NCBI RefSeq assembly: GCF_002868735.1
Contig: NZ_CP025611.1
Span: 62,001-126,000 of the forward strand
Origin: Niveispirillum cyanobacteriorum
Lineage (GTDB): Bacteria > Pseudomonadota > Alphaproteobacteria > Azospirillales > Azospirillaceae
Direction: 5' to 3'
DNA: 64,000 nucleotides
Made by a program: the position numbers and the translations under genes. Below the pieces are notes generated by a model. The model had not been told where the DNA came from, ran no database searches, and saw nothing but the letters and a program-made list of their open reading frames with translations. Positions 8,608 through 17,276 of the stretch are shown here, one piece after another; positions within the stretch are counted from its first letter, which is position 1; each line of letters begins with the position of its first letter.

Positions 8608-9396
8608 ATGTCCATTCATCAGCGCGCGTTTACAGCGATCAGTGCGATCATGGCCAAGCGCGGGGCCACCGAAGGCGCGATGAGTGACGTTTTCGAATTC
8701 CTGCTGCATTACCGCTGCCTGCTGATCAACAATACCATTATCAAGCAAGGGGGTGGCCGTGTGCATGGCGGGCCGTTTGCGGGCATGATCCTGCACGACC
8801 CGGTGAACCGTATGCAGGCGCCCCAGCTGCTGGGCTGTTACGAGGGGGAGTTGCACGAGATTGTTCAGGCGATCCCCGATGCCGGGTACCAGCACCTGAT
8901 CAATATCGGCTGCGGCGAAGGCTATTACGCTATCGGTATCAAACGCATGGCCCCGCAGATCGAGGTCTGGGCCCATGACATTGATCCCGAAGCACAGCGC
9001 AAGTGCAGGGAGGCAGCAGCCCTGAATGGGGTCGATATCCATGTCGGTGGGATTTTCGATCCACAGAGTTTTGCCCAGCATGCGGGATATCGCACGCTGG
9101 TGTGGTGCGATGTTGAAGGGGCCGAGGAGATGCTGCTGGACCCCGCGCGCTATCCTGCCTTGGCCGGCATGGACATCCTGGTGGAACTGCATTCGACGGA
9201 TGCTGGCCACACACGCGACAGCGTGCCGGCGCGGTTTGGTGATACCCACGATATCGAAATCCTTCAGCCTCGTGGTTATGCCTTTGACATGCCCGACTGG
9301 CTACGGGATGGCAGCCAGTTGAACCAGCTGCTGGCCCGGCTGGAATGGCGCGGGTCTGCGACACCCTGGGCCATGATGCGCGCACGGGGCACATGA
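8608..9396 (+). CDS. Class I SAM-dependent methyltransferase (FkbM-like)
   Basis: A 262-residue protein with a SAM-binding motif I, LINIGCGEGYYAIGIKR (~residues 96-112), an acidic strand-2 end (VWAHDIDPEA) and WCDVEGAEEMLL, which resembles the DVEGAE motif of FkbM-type methyltransferases. The C-terminal half (LVELHSTDAG) also fits that family. The substrate is unknown; sugars or polyketides are usual for the family. The ATG at 8608 is the first Met consistent with a compact N-terminus, although no strong ribosome binding site is seen. There is no partner gene in the same operon. Confidence 0.7.
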   Translation: MSIHQRAFTAISAIMAKRGATEGAMSDVFEFLLHYRCLLINNTIIKQGGGRVHGGPFAGMILHDPVNRMQAPQLLGCYEGELHEIVQAIPDAGYQHLINIGCGEGYYAIGIKRMAPQIEVWAHDIDPEAQRKCREAAALNGVDIHVGGIFDPQSFAQHAGYRTLVWCDVEGAEEMLLDPARYPALAGMDILVELHSTDAGHTRDSVPARFGDTHDIEILQPRGYAFDMPDWLRDGSQLNQLLARLEWRGSATPWAMMRARGT

Positions 9397-9558
9397 CGCG
9401 CATGCGCAAATAGACGGATGTGACACGGAGTATTGGCGTCCGCGTCTGTTTCCGTTTTGGCGTATGCATGGTGCAATAATTCTGTCGCGCAACCTAAACC
9501 ACCCTGTCACGCAGGACGGTTACAGCCCGCCTCAAAGTTTTCATCTTGAGGGGGCATC

Positions 9559-12057
9559 ATGAAATTCTCATACCGTGCCGCATTGCTGGCCAGTGCGCTG
9601 TCAGTCGCGTCGCTGCCGGCCCTGGCGCAGACCGCGACCAGTGTCACGCTGAATGGCAGCACCTTCACGAACCAGGGTCTGCAGGGCGTGGGGCGCCTGT
9701 CGGCCAGCCTTCGTGACAAGTTCGGGGAGACGTTCGGGTCCATGTCGGCCATGCAGATCGATCTGCATAGCTGGCGCCGCAATGCCGACGGTTCCTATGC
9801 CGGCACGCTCTACGCGCTGCCCGACCGTGGGTACAATGTGGCGGCCACCACGAATTACATCCCCCGCTACAATGTCTTATCGCTGACCTTCAACCCGTAC
9901 ACGGGTACGGCGGCAGCCCCGCAGACGCAGATTGGCCTGACGCTGACCGACACGGTGCAGTTCACCGATGACAAGGGCACGCCGTTCAGCGGCTTGGACC
10001 CGGCCACGACGGGCACGGGCCTCACCTATCGCCCGGCGGCCAATGGCCTGCCCAACCTGCCGCTGACCGGCACGGGCCGTCTGGCGCTCGACCCCGAAGG
10101 TTTCGTGCGCGCCGCCGATGGCACCATCTGGGTCAGCGATGAATACGGTCCTTACATTTATCACTTCACGGGTGACGGCAAGCTGCTGTCGGCCATCGCG
10201 CCGCCCGCCAGCCTGCTGCCGCAGCGTAATGGCGCCCTGAATTTCGGGGCAGCGGAATCGACACCGGCCAATCCAACGCGTGGTCGCCAGAATAACCAGG
10301 GACTGGAAGGCCTGTCGCTGTCGCCCGATGGTAAGACCCTATGGGTGGCGTTGCAGTCGGCGGCCATTCAGGACCTGAATGCCAGCAGCACCAATACCAG
10401 CCGCCGCAACACCCGCCTGCTGTCCTATGACATTTCCAACAGCGCGTCGCCCGTGCTGAAGAGTGAGTATGTCATCCAGCTGCCGATGTATAACAACAAC
10501 GGCACGCCGGGCGGCACCCTGAACCGCGTGGCAGCGCAGTCGGAACTGCTGGCGCTCAACAATACGCAATTCCTGCTGCTGTCGCGCGACGGCAATGGCT
10601 ATGGCAGCGGGGCCACGCCCAACAGCAGCCCCACCAGCTTCTATCGCCGTATCGACCTGATCGACGTGACGGGCGCCACCAACATTGCCGGCACCGCCTA
10701 TGATACCGGCACCTCCATCGCCCCAAATGGTGTGCTGGTTGCCGCCATCACGCCGGTGCAGTTTGCCAGCTTCGTCGACATGAATGACGCGGCCCAGTTG
10801 GCCAAGTTCGGTCTGGTGAACGGCGCCACCAACAATGTGAATTGCCGCACGCAGTGCCTGTCGGAAAAGTGGGAGGCGTTGGCCCTGGTCCCGGCCCTGG
10901 ACGCCGCCAAGCTGGATGACTTCTTCCTGTTCGTGGGCAACGACAATGATTTCGTCACCCAGAACGGTTTCCAGGTGGGCCAAGCCTATAAGGACGCGTC
11001 GGGGGTCGAGAATGACACCATGCTGCTGGCCTACCGCCTGACGCTGCCCACCTATGTCGATCCGATGGCCACCGAAAGCCAGGCGCTGACCGGTCCCGCC
11101 ATCGGTCAGGCGTTGGGTGAAAGCGCGCTGGCCGCCAACGCCGCCGCGTCCGCCGATCTGACGGGCCGCACCCAGGCTATCCGCGCCGGTCTGGCCGCCC
11201 GCTCGGAAGGCAGCTTTGAGCTGGCCGCCGGTGGCAACTGGGGTGCCCTGGCCCGTGATGATCAGGATGGCGAGCGCCTGTCGAAGCCGGAAAGCTGGTC
11301 GGCGGGGATCGCCGGTGACTATGCCGTGTCCGGCATGGTGCGTATCGGTCTGGCGCTTAACTATGCCGATACGGATGGCAAGTTCGGGAACCTCGGCGGG
11401 GCCAAGGTCACGGCCTGGGGTGTCGGCCCCTACGCCACCCTGGCGCTGCCGGGTGGCTTCTATGCCGATGCCAGCTACCGCTATACCGACCTGAAGATCG
11501 AAGATATCCGCCGCAATACCTTCGCCTATAACCTGACCGCCAATGGCGAGACGGAGGGCAAGGGCCATCATGTGGGCGTGGAGTTCGGCTCCGTCGCGAC
11601 GACCGGTTCCCTGCGCTATGGCCCCATCGTCAGCTTCAATTATGACCGGGTAGAGCTGGATGCCTGGAACGAGACGGGCGCCCTGCACCTGAACCTGGAC
11701 CATTCCGATCTGGCCGAACAGCAGCTGCTGTTCAATATTGCCGGCCAGGTATCGACCCAGATCAATCTGGGCAATGGCCGCATGGCCGTGCCGGAACTGC
11801 GTGTTGGCTATCAGGAAGACCTGATCAAGGATGACGGCCAGACTTACACGACCGTCCTTTCCAACCGCCGCACCAGCAGCCTGGCCACCAACACGGCCAT
11901 CCTGCCCGATCCGCAGGGCGATGGGTTCCGCGTCGGCCTGGGTCTGTCGCTATCGGTGGCTGACAATGCCGGCCTGTATCTGTCGGGCGACACGCTGTTT
12001 GTGGAGGATGACAAGCCCGACTACACGGTCGGTGCCGGTCTGCGTGTCGGTTTCTAA
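9559..12057 (+). CDS. Esterase-like/phytase-like passenger fused to an autotransporter beta-domain
   Basis: An 832-residue surface protein. Residues 1-23 are a Sec signal peptide (MKFSYRAALLASALSVASLP followed by ALA). Residues ~30-520 match the esterase-like phytase fold, a beta-propeller-like domain, with YALPDRGYNVAAT, RLALDPEGFVRAADGTIWVSDEYGPYI, NNQGLEGLSLSPDGKTLWVA and SEKWEALALV. A helical linker lies at ~520-548, and ~548-832 form a 12-strand type autotransporter barrel (ELAAGGNWGAL, YADASYRYTDL) ending in AGLRVGF with the terminal Phe needed for BAM insertion. It is probably a type Va secreted phosphatase or esterase displayed on the cell surface. GAGGGGGC precedes the ATG. It is monocistronic with a terminator behind it. 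Confidence 0.88.
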   Translation: MKFSYRAALLASALSVASLPALAQTATSVTLNGSTFTNQGLQGVGRLSASLRDKFGETFGSMSAMQIDLHSWRRNADGSYAGTLYALPDRGYNVAATTNYIPRYNVLSLTFNPYTGTAAAPQTQIGLTLTDTVQFTDDKGTPFSGLDPATTGTGLTYRPAANGLPNLPLTGTGRLALDPEGFVRAADGTIWVSDEYGPYIYHFTGDGKLLSAIAPPASLLPQRNGALNFGAAESTPANPTRGRQNNQGLEGLSLSPDGKTLWVALQSAAIQDLNASSTNTSRRNTRLLSYDISNSASPVLKSEYVIQLPMYNNNGTPGGTLNRVAAQSELLALNNTQFLLLSRDGNGYGSGATPNSSPTSFYRRIDLIDVTGATNIAGTAYDTGTSIAPNGVLVAAITPVQFASFVDMNDAAQLAKFGLVNGATNNVNCRTQCLSEKWEALALVPALDAAKLDDFFLFVGNDNDFVTQNGFQVGQAYKDASGVENDTMLLAYRLTLPTYVDPMATESQALTGPAIGQALGESALAANAAASADLTGRTQAIRAGLAARSEGSFELAAGGNWGALARDDQDGERLSKPESWSAGIAGDYAVSGMVRIGLALNYADTDGKFGNLGGAKVTAWGVGPYATLALPGGFYADASYRYTDLKIEDIRRNTFAYNLTANGETEGKGHHVGVEFGSVATTGSLRYGPIVSFNYDRVELDAWNETGALHLNLDHSDLAEQQLLFNIAGQVSTQINLGNGRMAVPELRVGYQEDLIKDDGQTYTTVLSNRRTSSLATNTAILPDPQGDGFRVGLGLSLSVADNAGLYLSGDTLFVEDDKPDYTVGAGLRVGF

Positions 12058-12085
12058 GACCAGAACTGAGTTTAGGGCGGAAGGG

Positions 12086-12113
12086 AAAAGGGGGCGTGCG
12101 ACCGCCCCCTTTT
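12086..12113. terminator. Bidirectional terminator between the autotransporter gene and pncB
   Basis: AAAAGGGGGC (12086-12095) pairs with GCCCCCTTTT (12104-12113) around an 8-base loop. The A tract on one side and T tract on the other let it serve both the plus-strand gene ending at 12057 and the minus-strand gene ending at 12115. Confidence 0.9.
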
Positions 12114-12114
12114 T

Positions 12115-13242
12115 CTATTTACGCAACAAAAACTCCCGCCCCACCTTCACCCGCTTCACCCCGTCATATTCGACAATGTCGGTGGTGGCATAGGTCTCCG
12201 ACCATTTGTCGGGCAGGTAGCTGCCGGTGCCGATCACGTCGATGGGGGCGCCCGCATCGGCCATGATGCGGCATTTTTCCGGGCTGAAGCCGCTGGACGC
12301 CACGATCTTGACCTTGGGGAATCCTGCCGCGTCCAGTTGTTCGCGCAGATAATGGATGGCAGCCGCCGAAACGCCGGCCCCGATCAGGTGGCGCAGTTCG
12401 CTTTCATCCCGGTAGCCCCGAATGCTGTGCGGTGCGTGGCGTTCCAGCACGGCGTAGCTGGTGGGCGGGTCCAGCCCCTCCAGGAAGCGTCCGCCCGGCG
12501 TGTCGATGCGCAAGGACAAGTCGCCCGCCGCCGCCATGTCGGGGAAGCGGTGGCAGACAGCCAGCGCGTCCGTCACCTCCCGTCCGAAATAATCGACCAG
12601 GACGGTCATGGGCTGACCGGGGAAGGTCTCTGCATACATTTCCGCCGCGCGCACGGTGGACCCGGCATAGCCGATCAGGGCATGGGGCATCGTACCCAGA
12701 CCCCGCTCGCGGCCAAAGTAATGGGCGGTGGCGTCGGTGGCATTGCCAATGAAACCCACGGCCCCGTCACGCCGCCGGGCGCGGGCGGACCCGACAGAGG
12801 CCGCATAGGCCATGATCTCTGCCATCTCCGTTCCGGCACAATGGCGGGCATCCATGGCCAGGAACGCCACCTTGGGCAGTCCGGCGCACATCATGTAGGC
12901 GTTGTAGGCGGCCACACAGGCAGGACCCAGCTTCATCAGGAACAGGGTCTCCAGTTCCGCCATCTGGCTGAACGGGCCGGTGATCCACATCATGGGCTCA
13001 CCCGCCCCCACCCATTTCGTTTCCTCATAATTCAGCTGGATATTGGGCGTGAAGCCGCGTTCCGCCGCCACTTCCCGTAGCCAGTCCAGCGCCAGACGCG
13101 GCGCGAACACCACGGGGCGGCGCATGAACACAGCATAGGTGACCTTCTGATCGCCGAATTTTTCCACAATCGCGCGGGTGCGCTGGAAATAGACGTCGGT
13201 CCAGTGGGCGACGGCATCGGCGGCGGGGGGCGTTTTGGTCAT
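12115..13242 (-). CDS. pncB: Nicotinate phosphoribosyltransferase
   Basis: A 375-residue enzyme of the NAPRTase family: nicotinate + PRPP + ATP gives nicotinate mononucleotide, the entry of the Preiss-Handler route to NAD. Visible signatures are FLAMDARHCAGTEMAEIMAY with the family His, VGFIGNATDATAHYFG, PHALIGYAGS, TVLVDYFGREVTD and, near the end, IVASSGFSPEKCRIMADAG and IDVIGTGSYLPDKWSETYAT, which form the phosphoribosyl-binding barrel. It is slightly short for the family. I chose the ATG at 13240-13242, with AGGA about 11 bases upstream. The neighbours are divergent genes and give no operon context. NAD kinase lies elsewhere in the window (43300-44073). Confidence 0.88.
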   Translation of the reverse strand: MTKTPPAADAVAHWTDVYFQRTRAIVEKFGDQKVTYAVFMRRPVVFAPRLALDWLREVAAERGFTPNIQLNYEETKWVGAGEPMMWITGPFSQMAELETLFLMKLGPACVAAYNAYMMCAGLPKVAFLAMDARHCAGTEMAEIMAYAASVGSARARRRDGAVGFIGNATDATAHYFGRERGLGTMPHALIGYAGSTVRAAEMYAETFPGQPMTVLVDYFGREVTDALAVCHRFPDMAAAGDLSLRIDTPGGRFLEGLDPPTSYAVLERHAPHSIRGYRDESELRHLIGAGVSAAAIHYLREQLDAAGFPKVKIVASSGFSPEKCRIMADAGAPIDVIGTGSYLPDKWSETYATTDIVEYDGVKRVKVGREFLLRK

Positions 13243-13417
13243 GCAGCAAGCATCCTGAAAGGGCTGGCGATGATAAGCCGATCCCGCCCCCAACTGGCAA
13301 GAGATGCAAGCCGGTCGCACTTTTGTTTTTGTGCAGGGCGCAGGGTTAGCCCTATCGGGTCGTAACAGGGTGCGTGGTCAAACGCCATCAACCAACAACA
13401 AGTTTAGGCAGCGATCC

Positions 13418-13873
13418 ATGACACTCACCCTGAAAATCAATGGTCAGAACCATCCGCTGGATATTGATCCCGACACGCCCTTGCTCTGGGCGCTGCGGGA
13501 CAATCTGGGCCTGACGGGCACCAAATATGGTTGCGGTATTGGGCAATGCGGTGCTTGTACCGTGCATGTGGATGGGCAGCCGGTACGATCCTGTGCCCTG
13601 CCGGTGGAAAGCTGCGCCGGTCAGGCGGTGATCACCATCGAAGGTCTGTCGCCCGACCGCAGCCACGCAGTTCAGCGAGCCTGGATAGAAGGGCAGGTGC
13701 CGCAATGCGGGTACTGCCAGTCGGGCATGATCATGGCTGCCACGGCCCTGCTGAAGGAGAATCCCAAGCCCACTGACGCCGATATCGATGCCGCCATCAC
13801 CAACCTTTGCCGTTGCGGCACCTATCCGCGTGTGCGCGCCGCCATCAAGGCGGCTGCCGGCATTTCGGCGTGA
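13418..13873 (+). CDS. [2Fe-2S] subunit of a xanthine-dehydrogenase-family molybdenum hydroxylase (IorA-like)
   Basis: A 151-residue electron-transfer subunit. The plant-type ferredoxin cluster is held by C39, C44, C47 and C59 ([21 protein letters not shown]), the second [2Fe-2S] cluster by C97, C100, C131 and C133 ([18 protein letters not shown]). Proteins of this type (IorA, CoxS, aldehyde dehydrogenase small subunits) pass electrons from the molybdenum centre of the large subunit to an acceptor. The large subunit gene starts 9 bases downstream. There is no signal peptide, so it would be exported with the Tat-carrying partner, as in related enzymes. Confidence 0.93.
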   Translation: MTLTLKINGQNHPLDIDPDTPLLWALRDNLGLTGTKYGCGIGQCGACTVHVDGQPVRSCALPVESCAGQAVITIEGLSPDRSHAVQRAWIEGQVPQCGYCQSGMIMAATALLKENPKPTDADIDAAITNLCRCGTYPRVRAAIKAAAGISA

Positions 13874-13882
13874 GAGGGGGCA

Positions 13883-16054
13883 ATGATGGGTACAATGGAA
13901 TTGTCGCGCCGCGGTTTCCTGTTGCTGTCGGCGGGCACGGGTTTCACCTTGGGTTTCGGTGCACTACCGGCGCAGGGCATGCCGTCACCGGGCTTCGGTC
14001 CCTGGATCCGTATCGCACCCGACGGGGTGGTAACCGCACTCAGCAATATCAGCGATATTGGTCAGGGCACACATACGGGTCTAGCGCAGGCGGTAGCGGA
14101 GGAACTGGCCGTTCCGTTTGCATCCGTGCGGGTGGAAATGGCGCCTGTGGAGAAGGCCTTTTTCAACCAGGGCAACAAGAAATACGCCGTCTATAGCAGC
14201 ATTGGGCTACGCACCAACCTGCGTCCGCTGAGGATGGCAGCGGCCGGGGCGCGGCAGATGTTGGCTGAGGCGGCAGCCATACGCTTTGGCGTGCCCGTGG
14301 ATCAGGTGGTGATGCATGAAGGCACAGCATCGCACGCGCCAACTCGTCGGTCGCTGCCCTATTCCGCCCTGCTGGCCGATGCCGTCAAGCTGACGCCCCC
14401 GACAGAGCCAAAGCTGACGCCGCGTACCGAATGGAAGGTGCTGGGCCAGTCACTGCCGCGGTTGGATATTCCCGCCAAGGTGGATGGCAGCACGGTTTAT
14501 GGCCTGGATGTAAATCTGCCCGGCATGCTGACGGCGGTCGTTACCCACGCTCCCACCTTCGGCGGCGTGTTGCTGTCGGTGGACGAAGCGCCGGCCCTGG
14601 TGGTGCGCGGGGTGCGCAAGGTGTTGCGTCTCCCGGGTGCCCTGGCGGTTGTTGGCGATGGCTATTGGCCCGCCGCCAAAGGGCTGGCCGCGCTGTCGCC
14701 AGAATGGGGACCGGGACCGAATGCCGCCATCGATAGCGAAACCCTGTCCCGGCAGCTGCGCGATGCTGCTATGGCGGGCCAGGGCTATAGCTTTCCGGTG
14801 ACGGAGATGCAGGGCACCAACATCACCGCCACCGCGCAGGCCCTGGCGGGTGCCGCCCATGTCGTGGATACGCTGTATGAAGTGCCGTTCCTGGCCCATG
14901 CCACGATGGAGCCGATGCATTGCACCATCCAACTGCGCCCCGCCGCCGCCGAGATCTGGCTGTCGACCCAGACGCAAAGCGATACGCAGGCCGCCCTGGC
15001 CAGGCTGCTGGGGCTGGAGCCGGAGCAGGTGATTGTGAACGGCATGCCCGCCGGTGGCGGCTTTGGGCGTCGGTTGGAGCATGATTTCGTGTTGCAGGCC
15101 GGACATCTGGCCAAGGCGTTGGCCGCCGATGGCATCACGGCGCCAGTCAAGATGATCTGGCCACGGGAAACCGATATGCGGTCAGGCTATTTCCGTCCCG
15201 CCGTGGCGGCGCGCGTGCGGCTGGCGCTGGGTGCCGACGGGATGCCCATGGGCCTGCGTTGCGACAATGCCAACCCGTCGCTGCTGCAGCATACCGGTCT
15301 GATTTTCGCGGTCGGGCGGTCGGCAGGCGACTGGACAGTCGGCATGGGGGTGGTGCGGCAATCCTATGTGATACCGGCCCTGCACTTGACCTGGACCCGT
15401 GTCGATCCTGGTGTTCCTGTCGGGTTCTGGCGGTCGGTCGGATCGTCGCAGAATTGCATGTTCATGGAGACGACCATTGATCAGGCAGCCCGGCATCTGG
15501 GGGCTGACCCGGTTGCCTATCGCCGCCGGCTGTTGGTGGGAAAGGACCGGGCGCTGACATTCATGAATCGCCTGACAGAGGCGGCCGGCTGGGGCCGACC
15601 GTTGCCTGCTGGTCATGCGTTGGGCTTTGCCATGGGGGAGGCGAACAACTCCATCTCGGGCCATGTCGTGGAACTATCGATCCCTGAACCGGGCAAGTTC
15701 CGTCTGCACCGCATCTGGGTCGGCATTGATCCCGGTGTGGTGGCCAATCCACAGGCAGTGGAAGCCCAGGTGATGGGCGGTACCATCTTCGGCCTGTCTG
15801 CGGCACTGACAGGGGAAATCACCTTGAAGGACGGGATGGTCGAACAGTCGAATTTCGACACCTATCCCCTGGTCGCGCTGGCGCAGGTGCCGCCGATGGA
15901 GGTTCTGGTCATTGGCAACAATACCGCCGCTGGCGGGGTGGGGGAGGAAGGGGTGCCCTCCATTGCCCCCGCCATCGCCAACGCCCTGTTTGCGCTGACC
16001 GGAACGCCGATCACCCGACTGCCGCTGACGCGGGCCGGGTGGGCGATGGTGTAG
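13883..16054 (+). CDS. Molybdopterin-binding large subunit, xanthine dehydrogenase family (IorB/aldehyde oxidoreductase type), Tat-exported
   Basis: A 723-residue catalytic subunit. A twin-arginine signal is at residues 8-30 (SRRGFLLLSAGTGFTLGFG), so the holoenzyme works in the periplasm. Domain signatures are AKVDGSTVYGLDVNLPGM (~200), VVDTLYEVPFLAHATMEPMH, the cofactor loop GMPAGGGFGRRLEHDF (~387-402), and the C-terminal GGVGEEGVPSIAPAIANALF (~684) with the catalytic Glu of the family. Substrate could be an aldehyde or an N-heterocycle such as isoquinoline; sequence alone does not decide. GAGAGGGGG stands before the ATG. It forms a two-gene unit with the preceding iron-sulfur subunit; no cytochrome partner or XdhC-like maturation gene follows. 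Confidence 0.9.
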   Translation: MMGTMELSRRGFLLLSAGTGFTLGFGALPAQGMPSPGFGPWIRIAPDGVVTALSNISDIGQGTHTGLAQAVAEELAVPFASVRVEMAPVEKAFFNQGNKKYAVYSSIGLRTNLRPLRMAAAGARQMLAEAAAIRFGVPVDQVVMHEGTASHAPTRRSLPYSALLADAVKLTPPTEPKLTPRTEWKVLGQSLPRLDIPAKVDGSTVYGLDVNLPGMLTAVVTHAPTFGGVLLSVDEAPALVVRGVRKVLRLPGALAVVGDGYWPAAKGLAALSPEWGPGPNAAIDSETLSRQLRDAAMAGQGYSFPVTEMQGTNITATAQALAGAAHVVDTLYEVPFLAHATMEPMHCTIQLRPAAAEIWLSTQTQSDTQAALARLLGLEPEQVIVNGMPAGGGFGRRLEHDFVLQAGHLAKALAADGITAPVKMIWPRETDMRSGYFRPAVAARVRLALGADGMPMGLRCDNANPSLLQHTGLIFAVGRSAGDWTVGMGVVRQSYVIPALHLTWTRVDPGVPVGFWRSVGSSQNCMFMETTIDQAARHLGADPVAYRRRLLVGKDRALTFMNRLTEAAGWGRPLPAGHALGFAMGEANNSISGHVVELSIPEPGKFRLHRIWVGIDPGVVANPQAVEAQVMGGTIFGLSAALTGEITLKDGMVEQSNFDTYPLVALAQVPPMEVLVIGNNTAAGGVGEEGVPSIAPAIANALFALTGTPITRLPLTRAGWAMV

Positions 16055-16065
16055 GGTGAATATTA

Positions 16066-16087
16066 GTGAGGGCGTTTACGCCCTCAC
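16066..16087. terminator. Perfect hairpin at the convergent end of the Mo-hydroxylase and DUF1501 genes
   Basis: GTGAGGGCG (16066-16074) pairs with CGCCCTCAC (16079-16087) around TTTA. The right arm lies inside the last codons of the minus-strand DUF1501 gene and the loop includes part of its TAA stop. A shared terminator is likely, but no T tract follows on either strand. Confidence 0.6.
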
Positions 16088-17266
16088 CAGTTCCGGCAGT
16101 GCACGGACGGATTTGGCCTCTGGGAAAACATAGCGGTCGATATCCGCCGCCGGCAGTCCCAGATGGCCGACAAGCACACCCTTCAGCAGGGCGCGCATGT
16201 CGGTGGTAGGGGCCAGGTCGCGGCCTTCAAACAGCTTGTCATCGCGCAGACCCGGCCAGTCGCCCAGCACCCGCCCCCCGTTCAGCGCACCGCCGGCCAG
16301 CAGGGCCACGCCTGCCGTGCCATGGTCGGTACCGCCGGTGCCATTGGGGCGGATGGTGCGACCGAATTCGGTGACCACGGCGATCAGGGTCTGATCCCAG
16401 ACAGCCTGCATGCTGGTCCGCAGGGCTACCATGGTTTCGGCGAGTTGGCCCAGGGCGTTGGGCAGGCGGCCCTGCAACGTCCCCTGGCCGACATGCGTGT
16501 CCCAGCCGGACAGTTCCAGCGTGGCGATGCGCGGCCCGGCGGGGTCGGACAGCATACGGCCCGCCGTTTCGGCCAGGATCAGGCGATCCTTGCCGCCATC
16601 CCGCTTCTTGTTGCCATCCATGCCATTGGCCATGTCGGCCACGCCCAGCCCGGCCATCAGGGCGGGGCCCAGCACGGGATCGTTGCTGTACAGGCCCGCC
16701 ACCCGGTCCATGAAATCCATGGTCGGTTCGGGCAGGGGTGACGGGGCCCAACTGGCCACCGGCACCGATCCGCGCAGGACCAGCGGCACCCCCTGGCCCA
16801 GCGACAGGCCCAGCCCCTTGCCCCCGCCATCCAGGCGGGCCAGGGCGCGGTTCAGCCAGCCGCTGTCATCACCGGCCCGGATACCGCCGGTATCCAGCAG
16901 GTCCTGCGCATCAAAATGGCTGCGGTCGCGATAGGGGGTGGCGATGGCATGGACGGCCAGAAGCTGTTTCTGCCCCCACCATTCATGCAAGGGGGCCAGC
17001 ACCGGGTGCAGGCCGAAACGACCATCCAGGTCCAGAACCCCGCCTTCCTGACCGGGTTCGGCCAAGGCCAGCGTGCCGCGCACCGACCGGTAATCCGGAT
17101 CGGCATAGGGCACGACGGCACCCAACCCATCCATGGCCCCGCGCAGCACGATCAGCACAAGGCGCCGGTCGGTCCCCGCCGCCGCCAGCGACAGGCGCGG
17201 GGATGATGCCGCCAGCAAGCCGGCGGCCCCGGCGGTGGCGATGAAATGACGGCGATGCAGCATCAT
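16076..17266 (-). CDS. DUF1501 family protein, Tat-exported
   Basis: A 396-residue exported protein of the DUF1501 family, related in fold to sulfatases and alkaline phosphatases. The twin-arginine signal is MMLHRRHFIATAGAAGLLAA. Typical blocks are present: LVLIVLRGAMDGLGAVVPY near the N-terminus, LELSGWDTHVGQG, VVTEFGRTIRPNGTGGTDHG and ALLAGGALNGGRVLGDWPG. The substrate is unknown. It is the distal gene after DUF1800, its standard partner. The ATG at 17264-17266 follows GGAGGTGATC, an unusually complete match to the 16S rRNA tail. Confidence 0.9.
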   Translation of the reverse strand: MMLHRRHFIATAGAAGLLAASSPRLSLAAAGTDRRLVLIVLRGAMDGLGAVVPYADPDYRSVRGTLALAEPGQEGGVLDLDGRFGLHPVLAPLHEWWGQKQLLAVHAIATPYRDRSHFDAQDLLDTGGIRAGDDSGWLNRALARLDGGGKGLGLSLGQGVPLVLRGSVPVASWAPSPLPEPTMDFMDRVAGLYSNDPVLGPALMAGLGVADMANGMDGNKKRDGGKDRLILAETAGRMLSDPAGPRIATLELSGWDTHVGQGTLQGRLPNALGQLAETMVALRTSMQAVWDQTLIAVVTEFGRTIRPNGTGGTDHGTAGVALLAGGALNGGRVLGDWPGLRDDKLFEGRDLAPTTDMRALLKGVLVGHLGLPAADIDRYVFPEAKSVRALPELVRA

Positions 17267-17276
17267 GATCACCTCC
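17267..17276 (-). promoter_or_regulatory. Extended Shine-Dalgarno of the DUF1501 gene with the DUF1800 stop codon embedded
   Basis: The minus strand reads GGAGGTGATC-ATG, ten bases that match the complement of the 16S 3' tail. The TGA in it (17269-17271) is the stop codon of the upstream DUF1800 gene, so the terminating ribosome sits on the initiation site. This points to strict translational coupling. Confidence 0.8.

Noticed and set aside
10339-11703. A 454-residue minus-strand open frame inside the autotransporter gene
   Set aside because: The plus-strand gene has a signal peptide, a passenger and a barrel. The antisense frame has no recognisable start or domain.
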